Under the pieces are notes generated by a model. The model saw only the letters and a list, made by a program, of their open reading frames with translations. It searched no databases and was not told where the DNA came from. From NCBI GenBank assembly GCA_947627515.1, contig CANQWI010000004.1, positions 1 through 39,129 on the forward strand: 39,129 bases of DNA, given 5' to 3'. The translations under genes were made by a program, and so were the position numbers. The DNA comes from an uncultured Clostridia bacterium. GTDB taxonomy: Bacteria > Bacillota > Clostridia > Christensenellales > Borkfalkiaceae. Positions 17,107-24,800 of this stretch are shown here, one piece after another. The number at the start of each line of letters is the position of its first letter. The first letter of the stretch is position 1.

Positions 17107-19179
17107 TTATTCCTCCGTCCAGTTAAATACGTTATTGTATGTCAGGTGCATAACGAATCCGAAGCCATAGGACGCTGTCGCATTCTCAACGTTTTCCTTC
17201 AAAAGGAAGAAATAGAATTTTTCTTCTGCGCTGTGGCGAGGGACCGCGAATCTGAAGAGCACGGTGTCGCCCGTAACGTCGAAATGAACGGAAACCTCCT
17301 CGCCTTTGGTGGGATCGGTCAGATCCGAACCGATGTAGAACTTATAATCTGCCGTCGGATCTACCTGCATATTCGAAGCCATGTTGGTCGCTCTGCCGTA
17401 GACATAGGTCGTATCCGTTCCCTCGACATATTCGGGCATGTTCGTGATCTGAAATGCTGCCCAGCGGTTGTTTCCGTCAGATCCTGTTCCGAAGGAGGAG
17501 CCCCAGCTCGAGAACAGCATGTAGCCGAGACTGTTGTCGATCGTGAATTCAGGCATGTTATCCGAATGCCAGTTGGATCCGTAATATCCCTTGCAATATC
17601 TATCCTTGTTCGCCTTGTCTTCCGGGGTATTGCTATATTCATAGGTAGCAAATTGTGCATCGGCACCGATATCCTGCATCGGGTCGCCGTTGGGATAAAG
17701 CCTCGTTGCAATCCCGAGGACCATATCGACATTGACCCATTCATCCGCGCTCCCGTTGACAGCGCCGCGGAGCTGAACGCCCCACCATGTGTCCTTCATG
17801 CCAAAGCAAAGCTCGAAGTTCGACTCAACGACCTCATTCGGGCCGACCTCAACGACCTTCGAAGCGGCGAGAATGCCGCAGAAGGAGGCGTAGACCTGTA
17901 ATTTAACGGTACATGTGCTGCTGTGATTCTTCAGAATGAGCTTACCCATGCCGCGCCCATGGTCAAGGTTGTAATATGAACCCCTGATGTTCTCGGGTGC
18001 AGCTGTTGTGCCCTGTGCGTTCCCTCTGAACGCGAGCTTGAATCCGGACAAACCCTTCAAATCGGCGTCGCCATCGCCGCCGTTGATAACCCTGGAGCCT
18101 TGACTCGGGTTATACACCTCGCCGGCAGTATTCTCTAAGGGGATAACGGGAGCCCAGACACTCTTAATGATCGGAGAATAGACCGCTGTATAGGTCGTGC
18201 TATCACGGTCCTCCATATTGAAGGTGTATTCATCAACGCCGAGATCGCCGACGCGGTTGTTTTCAACGAGGTAATCAAAGCCGACGAAGGTTTTATCCGC
18301 TGCAGCGGCATTCGCCTTGATCGTGACCTGTGTCCCGAACTTGATACCGTAGTTCGAGATCTTGGTCTCACTGCTTTCCACGTCGCCGCTATAGCCGCCG
18401 TCCGTCGCCTCGGGGACCTCGCCCTCGCCCACGCTCGTGATCGTTGCGCCGACGAGCGAGAGACGATACAGCGTATCCGTATAGACCGCCGTCGCGGAGA
18501 CATTGCCCTCAGGCATGATAAAGGTCGTCCCGCTGAGCGTCACAGTCGCGGGATCCATTGTCCATGACGACAGGGTCTTATGCTCGACGGTATTTGCCTC
18601 CAAGGTGATCTGCGTACCCGCCTCCGCCTCGGTCACGGTCTGGCCGTTCGCGTCCTTTGCGACGCCGCCGCTCACCGTAATGGTGTATTTTGCAGGGGGA
18701 AGGTCGTCCTCAACGGTGAGAAGGAGCTGGGCAGATTTCCCGCCCGCTTCGGCCTTGATGATCGTCTCACCGTCTGCGTTGAGCGTCACGGTGCCCTTTG
18801 CCCCGTCGCCCTCAACGGTCGCGACGTCGGGCTCGGAGCTCGTCCACGCCACGGTGTACGATGCGCCCTCGTCGGCCGTAACTGCCGCCTGCAGCTCAAG
18901 CGTCCTGACGGAAAGGTTTGCCGAGAGCGTCGCCTCTGCGGTCTGCCCGTTGTACTGGATCGCGACCGACTTGACCTCGGGGGTCTTCTGCTCGCCGCCC
19001 GACTGGCCGCCCGACTGACCGCCCGACTGGCCGCCCGACTGGCCGCCCTGCTGCTGCCCGGGGTTTTCACCGCCGTTGCCGCCGTTTCCGGAATTGCCTC
19101 CGCAGGCAGCCGTGGCACACACACTCAAAGCCATCATTGCGCTCAGAGCAAGTGCAAAAAATTTGTTTCTCCCTTTCAT
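17107..19179 (-). CDS. Large surface lipoprotein with SGGQ linker and Ig-like (BIG2-like) module
   Basis: Lipobox TAAC; NSGNGGNGGENPGQQQGGQSGGQSGGQSGGQSGG; YTVAWTSSEPDVATVEGDGAKGTVTLNADGETIIKAEAGGKSAQLLLTV. Stop codon immediately precedes the ATG of the next gene. Confidence 0.8.
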   Translation of the reverse strand: MKGRNKFFALALSAMMALSVCATAACGGNSGNGGNGGENPGQQQGGQSGGQSGGQSGGQSGGEQKTPEVKSVAIQYNGQTAEATLSANLSVRTLELQAAVTADEGASYTVAWTSSEPDVATVEGDGAKGTVTLNADGETIIKAEAGGKSAQLLLTVEDDLPPAKYTITVSGGVAKDANGQTVTEAEAGTQITLEANTVEHKTLSSWTMDPATVTLSGTTFIMPEGNVSATAVYTDTLYRLSLVGATITSVGEGEVPEATDGGYSGDVESSETKISNYGIKFGTQVTIKANAAAADKTFVGFDYLVENNRVGDLGVDEYTFNMEDRDSTTYTAVYSPIIKSVWAPVIPLENTAGEVYNPSQGSRVINGGDGDADLKGLSGFKLAFRGNAQGTTAAPENIRGSYYNLDHGRGMGKLILKNHSSTCTVKLQVYASFCGILAASKVVEVGPNEVVESNFELCFGMKDTWWGVQLRGAVNGSADEWVNVDMVLGIATRLYPNGDPMQDIGADAQFATYEYSNTPEDKANKDRYCKGYYGSNWHSDNMPEFTIDNSLGYMLFSSWGSSFGTGSDGNNRWAAFQITNMPEYVEGTDTTYVYGRATNMASNMQVDPTADYKFYIGSDLTDPTKGEEVSVHFDVTGDTVLFRFAVPRHSAEEKFYFFLLKENVENATASYGFGFVMHLTYNNVFNWTEE

Positions 19180-19235
19180 AATTCTCCTCCATTTTGTGAT
19201 TTTCTGACAGAATTTGGAGAGATTCTATCATGAAA

Positions 19236-19264
19236 ATTTTATCATGCTTACATTTAGATTTCAA
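19236..19264 (-). promoter_or_regulatory. Promoter of the lipoprotein-GH3-GH3-lipoprotein operon
   Basis: Minus strand TTGAAA-N17-TAAAAT. Confidence 0.65.
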
Positions 19265-19270
19265 CAAAAG

Positions 19271-19309
19271 TGACTCAAACTTGCAAAAAAACGACTCAAA
19301 CTTACAAAA
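19271..19309. promoter_or_regulatory. Candidate LytTR response-regulator binding site (two direct repeats)
   Basis: tGACTCAAACTTgCAAAA and cGACTCAAACTTaCAAAA, 21-bp period; 7 nt upstream of the -35. Confidence 0.65.
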
Positions 19310-19338
19310 TTAAATATCTTGAGCGCAAAATTCACAAA

Positions 19339-19361
19339 AAAAACGGCCGAAGCCGTCTTTT
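19339..19361 (-). terminator. Intrinsic terminator after histidine kinase
   Basis: Minus strand ACGGC-TTCG-GCCGT followed by T-run. Confidence 0.8.
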
Positions 19362-19377
19362 CATAGCCTAACTCTCC

Positions 19378-20685
19378 TTACGGGAACAGGACGATGTAGA
19401 GGTTAAAGAGATTCTCCTGAATTTCGATGTTGAGCGTGCCGCGGTACCGCTCCGTGATGGTGCGGATGCTTCTCATTCCGAAGCCGTGATTGAAGCGGTC
19501 TCCCTTGCTTGTCCGCGGCAGACCGTTTTCCATGACGATCTCCCCCTCATAGTAGTTGCTCTCGCGGATATGGACCACCTCGCCCGTCGACATGATCTGC
19601 AGATCGATCACGCGCCGATCGGGAGCCGCCTTCTCCACTGCCTCGATCGCGTTGTCGATGATGTTTCCGAAGAGTGCATAGATGTCCTCCTCCCTCATGA
19701 AATCGAGCTTTGACCCGTCGGCGATACAGCTGAATTCGATGTGCTGCTTATTGCAAAGGAGACTCTTCTCCGTGAGAATGACGTCGAGGGCCTCGTTCCC
19801 CGTCTTGACGAGGGAATCGTAGATGGAGACGGCGTCCTCAAGCTCCTGCAGGGTATCGGGATTCACCGTGCCCGAGGCTCCAAGCTCCCGTATCTGGTGC
19901 TTGATGTCGTGGCATTTCATGTTGATCATCTCGATGCTCTCCTTGGAAAATTCATACTGCGACTTGGTCTTGTCCCAAATCTGCTGCATGGCGTCAAAGG
20001 TGAGCTCGATCTTGCGCCGTGTGACGACCTCAAACTGCAGATAGAGCGAGACGATGCAGCAGAGAATGTTATACAGACTGATGATTGTAATATATCTCTT
20101 TGCATCCTCGGAGGACGGATAGTAGACGACGACCGCATTGAGAAGGATATCCACGATGAGGATGAGAATTGAGAAGATGAAGATAAATGACTTATTCACC
20201 TCGATCTCCTCCTGCAGTTTCGTCGAGAAAAAGACAAAGCAAAGGAAGTAGATGGTAACATGCAGGAACATGTACAGCGCGAAGATGAAGAGATTGGGAA
20301 AGATCTGCAGAAAGATATCCGTGCCGTAAAAGCCCGTACTGTTGGCATTCATCAGCGTCAGGAGCAGGGTATAGCTCTCATAAGCAAGATGCTGGGTCGT
20401 GTAGCCCGCAAAGCAGCAAAAGACGACCGTGAGCCAGCTCTCGCGGAAAAGCACCTTCCCGACAAGGATCGTAAAGCTGAAGATCATCAGGAAGGTGAAG
20501 GCACAGTAGAATGCATCGTGGGAGAGAATGGGAAAAAGCCACGCAAAAAGATAGCAGGCGGCAATTCCCGCGGGAAGCCGTAGCCAAAAGAGCGAGCGGC
20601 GGCGGTATCGGTAGAGAAACATGCTCTCTGCCAGCAGCAGCTCCGTCACAAACAGAAATGATTTGTAAAATTCAAACTGTGTCAT
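19378..20685 (-). CDS. GHKL-type sensor histidine kinase (AgrC-like architecture)
   Basis: About six N-terminal TM helices; NMKCHDIKHQIREL (phospho-His region), ALFGNIIDNAIEAVEKA (N box), GFGMRSIRTITERYRGTLNIE (G box). Confidence 0.92.
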   Translation of the reverse strand: MTQFEFYKSFLFVTELLLAESMFLYRYRRRSLFWLRLPAGIAACYLFAWLFPILSHDAFYCAFTFLMIFSFTILVGKVLFRESWLTVVFCCFAGYTTQHLAYESYTLLLTLMNANSTGFYGTDIFLQIFPNLFIFALYMFLHVTIYFLCFVFFSTKLQEEIEVNKSFIFIFSILILIVDILLNAVVVYYPSSEDAKRYITIISLYNILCCIVSLYLQFEVVTRRKIELTFDAMQQIWDKTKSQYEFSKESIEMINMKCHDIKHQIRELGASGTVNPDTLQELEDAVSIYDSLVKTGNEALDVILTEKSLLCNKQHIEFSCIADGSKLDFMREEDIYALFGNIIDNAIEAVEKAAPDRRVIDLQIMSTGEVVHIRESNYYEGEIVMENGLPRTSKGDRFNHGFGMRSIRTITERYRGTLNIEIQENLFNLYIVLFP

Positions 20686-20686
20686 T

Positions 20687-21415
20687 TCAGAAATTCAGAC
20701 CGAGGAATTTATTCAACTCCGAGATAAAATCCTTTTTGCGCGGGTGAGAGATCGCCACCTCATCGAATTTGTCGGAGTTCCTCCCATATGAGACATGCAG
20801 CATGTACCCGTCGATCCCAGAGACAAAGCGCATATTGACGAGGCAGTAGTTGTTGCATCTCGAAAAATAGTTCGCAAGGAGCACGGGCTCCACCTTTTTC
20901 AAGGTTCCCCTTTCCTCATAGACCTTGTCCGCGACGTGATAGATGAGCCGATGCTTCAGCACCTCGACGTAGCGGATCTCACGGACATAGAGGATCTTGA
21001 GTTGTCCGTCCTCCCTGACGGATACGGTGTCCTGCTTGCGTCGCACATCCTTTTTGCGGACACGGTCAAGCTTCATCGCAAAGCTGTAATAGGAGACGGG
21101 CTTGACGACAAAATCATCCGCATGGACCTCGTACCCGCTGATCGCATACTGCCGCATGTTCGTGATGAAGATGAGCGATACGAGATCGTCGATCTCACGG
21201 AGCCGCCGCGCCGTGTCGATCCCGTTGAGAACGGGCATATCGATATCGAGAAGGACAAGGTCATAGCGGTCGGTATACTGGGCAAGAAATACCAAGGGAT
21301 CGTTGAACCAATCGGTGTGGCAGGGGAAATCCCGCTCCTTGGCATAGCGGTCAATGACCTGCATGATGAGCTCTGCCGCCTGTTTTTCATCATCCACAAT
21401 CGCGATCCTGAACAT
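20687..21415 (-). CDS. LytTR-family response regulator
   Basis: MFRIAIVDDEKQAAELI, DLVLLDIDMPVLNGIDTARRLR, FITNMRQYAISGYEVHADDFVVKPV, then LytTR (ILYVREIRYVEVLKHRLIYH...YFSRCNNYCLVNMRFVSGI). Start 21415 has GGGAGG SD. Confidence 0.94.
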   Translation of the reverse strand: MFRIAIVDDEKQAAELIMQVIDRYAKERDFPCHTDWFNDPLVFLAQYTDRYDLVLLDIDMPVLNGIDTARRLREIDDLVSLIFITNMRQYAISGYEVHADDFVVKPVSYYSFAMKLDRVRKKDVRRKQDTVSVREDGQLKILYVREIRYVEVLKHRLIYHVADKVYEERGTLKKVEPVLLANYFSRCNNYCLVNMRFVSGIDGYMLHVSYGRNSDKFDEVAISHPRKKDFISELNKFLGLNF

Positions 21416-21445
21416 ATTCCCTCCCGAAGCCCGCAATTCGTTTTT

Positions 21446-21474
21446 ATTCTAACGCATCATAATTTTTTTGTCAA
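21446..21474 (-). promoter_or_regulatory. Near-consensus promoter of the two-component operon
   Basis: Minus strand TTGACA-N17-TAGAAT. Confidence 0.75.
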
Positions 21475-21619
21475 GAGCTAAATTTTGAGAAATTTTTGTC
21501 CGATTTCCCCCATCCCGCCGCGATTTATGCAGAGAATATGCCCCATTCTACTGTTTTGGAGCGGATTTTTTCAAGAAAACAAACAAAAAAGATTTTTTTG
21601 TAAAAGCGATAAAAATCGG

Positions 21620-21648
21620 TTGCTTTTTACGGAGGTTTCGTGTAAAAT
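21620..21648 (+). promoter_or_regulatory. Promoter of tRNA-Ser
   Basis: TTGCTT-N17-TAAAAT. Confidence 0.65.
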
Positions 21649-21660
21649 AAACATTGTCCT

Positions 21661-21751
21661 GCAGAGATGTCTGAGTGGCTTAAGGAGCACGATTGGAAAT
21701 CGTGTGATGGTGGTGAATCATCCCGGGGTTCAAATCCCCGTCTCTGCGCCA
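21661..21751 (+). tRNA. tRNA-Ser (anticodon GGA), CCA encoded
   Basis: Acceptor GCAGAGA/TCTCTGC; anticodon arm CACGA-TTGGAAA-TCGTG; long variable arm; GGGGTTCAAATCCCC T-arm; GCCA end. Confidence 0.97.
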
Positions 21752-21753
21752 AG

Positions 21754-21794
21754 AAAAGCCTGCGTTGAACGAAACGTTCAACGCAGGCTTTTTG
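21754..21794 (+). terminator. Strong intrinsic terminator after tRNA-Ser
   Basis: AAAAGCCTGCGTTGAACG-AAA-CGTTCAACGCAGGCTTTTT. Confidence 0.92.
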
Positions 21795-21833
21795 TAATAC
21801 GAGATGATAGGTGACCTGTCTTTTCAGCCGATG

Positions 21834-24800
21834 CTAAATCGTCAAAATCTCCGTCTCGAAGATGGAATAGCCGTACTGTGTCGTGCGTGAGATGCCGACG
21901 ATGCGGATGTATTTTGCCCGCATGGGTGCTGTCGGCGTCACGGCGTCCGTTCTTGCACCGCCCATAAATTCGCCGTGGAATACCTCGACATAGCTTTCAT
22001 CCTCCCCTGTTTCGGAGAAATATACCTTGTACTCTCTCGCGGACGCAGCCTCCCAGATGATCCTCAGCTGGTAGATCGTCACGACCTCCTCCAAAGAGAT
22101 CAGCAGCCACTCGTCGTCGCTCCCCTGTTTGCTCTCCCAGCGCGTTCCCGTGTTGCCGTCCATGGCATGCGCCGCCCTATTGCCCCCGTTCTCGGAGGAG
22201 GCGGTCAGGGTCGCATTGCCCGAGACCCTGCGAAGAGTCAGCTCCTCCCAATGCAGAGCCGCAAGCCTTCCGCTCCCCTCCACGAGAAGCGTGTGCTTGA
22301 AGGTCAGCGAGATGGGCGCACTCTCGTAGCCGTTTGCGGTTTTGATAAGCGGAAGCGAAGTCCTGTCGAGCTTGACGGTAAAGCTTCCCTCTCCCGTAAG
22401 AATAAGCCGCCGATATTTTTGGATGCTGCCGAATGTGACACGATACTCTGCCCTGCCGCGGTCAAATCTCAATGCGCCGCCGTCGAGGGCTGCATTCTCC
22501 CCGACGGAAAAATCAGATACCTTGAGCGCACCGCAGTCGACGTACCTGTTGAATTTCTCGGTCACGGCAGTGGGATCGCAGGAGACAAAGCTGTGCGCGG
22601 GGACATATGCCCTGCCCGCGATTCCCTTTTCGGAGCGGAATACAACCTCCTGCGTCTCCCCTGTCGGATTCCAGCAGAGCGCAGTGAACACGCCGTCCTT
22701 CTCATATACGGTCGCGGATGCCCCGTTTTCTGCCCAATAGGTCTTGGTGCGCGTCCCCAATGATTTCAAAGCGTGAAGGATCGAATAGACATTGAACTGC
22801 TCGCCGTCATTGCCGATGTTGCCCTGCGTGGAGAGCAGCTCCTCATACCATCCGATCGCCTCGTCGGCGTCGTATGCGGCGACCATGGGGAGAAAGATAT
22901 GCTGCCAACCGTAGATCTCCTTATGGTCGTCGGAGACATTCCATGCGGCCTGCTCCCTTCTCATGCTTTCAATGACATTTCTCAGGCTCTCGCGTTCATC
23001 CGCGCCGAGGGCATAGCTTGTCAGAAATTCCTCCCCGGGGATCATATGGATCCCGTATGCATAGAGCGGCTCCCCGTTAAAGAAGGTACCCAAGAAGTTC
23101 GTTGCGCCATAGAGCTGGCCGATGCCGCCGTAGGGATAGAACTCGCCGAAGCTGTCGCCGTCATAGTTGAGCCAATACTGCTTGACCGCGGCAAGCTCTG
23201 TCGTAAAGCCGCAGATCGCCATCCTGCGGTAGGTCTCGTTTCCGACTGCCGTTGCATAGAGATAGGCACCCACCCAGCTGTTGAGAGCCTCGCCTGCGGA
23301 CTCCTGATTGTTGCCCGCATTGTTGTCCGCATAGCCGCCTGCCCAGCCGTGCCCCGCAAAGACGTCATAATTCCGCATGAAGGGGAACATTTCATCCTCA
23401 CGCGAGGGATTCATGTAGTCACGCATGAGAAGCTCCACCATGTCGCCGTATTCCTCCGCAAAGCTCGGGTCATAGGCGCAGAGTACCCCTGCTGCGAGGG
23501 TGAAATATCCGTAGGTGAAGTGATGGTCGGCAAGGTTGACGCCCGCCCCGAACTCGCTGTTCTTGTAGTAGAGCGTCCCCCACTCGCTGTCGTAGTAAAA
23601 ATAGGCTCCGTTCGGCTCATTCCCCTCCGTATAGGTGAACCAGTCGGTGAGGACGTAGCGGATCTTTTCGAGAAATTTGTCTCTCAGCTCGATTGCGCCG
23701 AGCTGATCCGCGGCAATGACCGCCATCGACATCGGATGAAGATTTTTCCCCTGCCAATAGGGATCGCCGTTGATGAGATTGCAATTCTGAGGCGGCTTGT
23801 CTCCCCCGTTGCTCTCGTAGAGCGTGTTCAAAAGGGAGAGCAGGGTCGCCGCAGAGTACCCGTCGTCTGTGGGCTCCGTAAATTGGGGAACGATGCCGTA
23901 GAAGCGGTCGCACGTTTCATACGCGTTTCCGACATGGCCGCGCAGCTCGCCGTGCACGCCTGCATAGGCGTAGCTTTTCTTCAGATCGTCCTCTGCCTTT
24001 TTATACTGATGAGGAAGATAGGCCGAATAGGCCTCCGCTGTCCCGCGCACGTTCATCGTCTGCAGGCGATATTCCGTGAGAACGGCGTTGGTCTCCTCGT
24101 TGAAGGTATACGACACGCGGGTGCCGATCACAAAGGCGTAGCCATGCTCATGGAGAAGGGCAACCTCCGCAGGGTCGGGCGTGCCATGCGGCTCGGCCTC
24201 GTTGGCTTGATTTTGCGAAATGGTGACCACCCCTGACATCGCCCCGACGGAGAGGTAATTCCCCTCTGTCATGAGGAGATGAAGGCCGTCCTCCGCACGC
24301 ACAACCTGCGTGTTCTGCGGGGTGTTCAGGACGTAAAACCGCTCCTCGTATTCACGGTTATCGCCGTTTGGCGTACCGCCGACGTAGCCGCTGTGTGTAC
24401 GGACGCAGACAATGACGCCCTCCCCCGTATACGTCCCGCGCTCAAGAATGTTGCCCTGCAGATCATAGACCGCAAGCAGATTTTCCGCAGAAATCACGGC
24501 CTTGTCGGGCTCGGCAAAGAAGAAATACCCATAGAGTGCTCCCTGCGAGAGGTAAACGGTCATTTTGTCGACGTCGCTGTCGTCGGTCATGACGGCTGAG
24601 ATCGAATAATCGTCATACCCCGTCACCCGCACCTGCGTCTCATCCTTGAGACCCGCATAGCCGATGCGAAGATCGTGCACGTCCTGATCGATGGTCTGCG
24701 AGCCGTTCCCGGGATACCCGCCAGAATAATAGCCGTCACCGGGATTGGTCAGCCAAAGGCCTTTATCGTCAAAGGTCGCAACGAGCGGATTGAGATACAT

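Noticed and set aside
18980-19070. Possible CRISPR-like short repeats
   Set aside because: 12-bp GGCCGCCCGACT units are an in-frame SGGQ codon repeat; no spacer-repeat structure. No CRISPR array seen anywhere in the window.
19378-21660. AgrB/AgrD-like peptide processing genes next to the HK/RR
   Set aside because: Checked the flanks; no AgrB-like membrane protease or credible precursor peptide was found, so no full quorum-sensing cassette is claimed.
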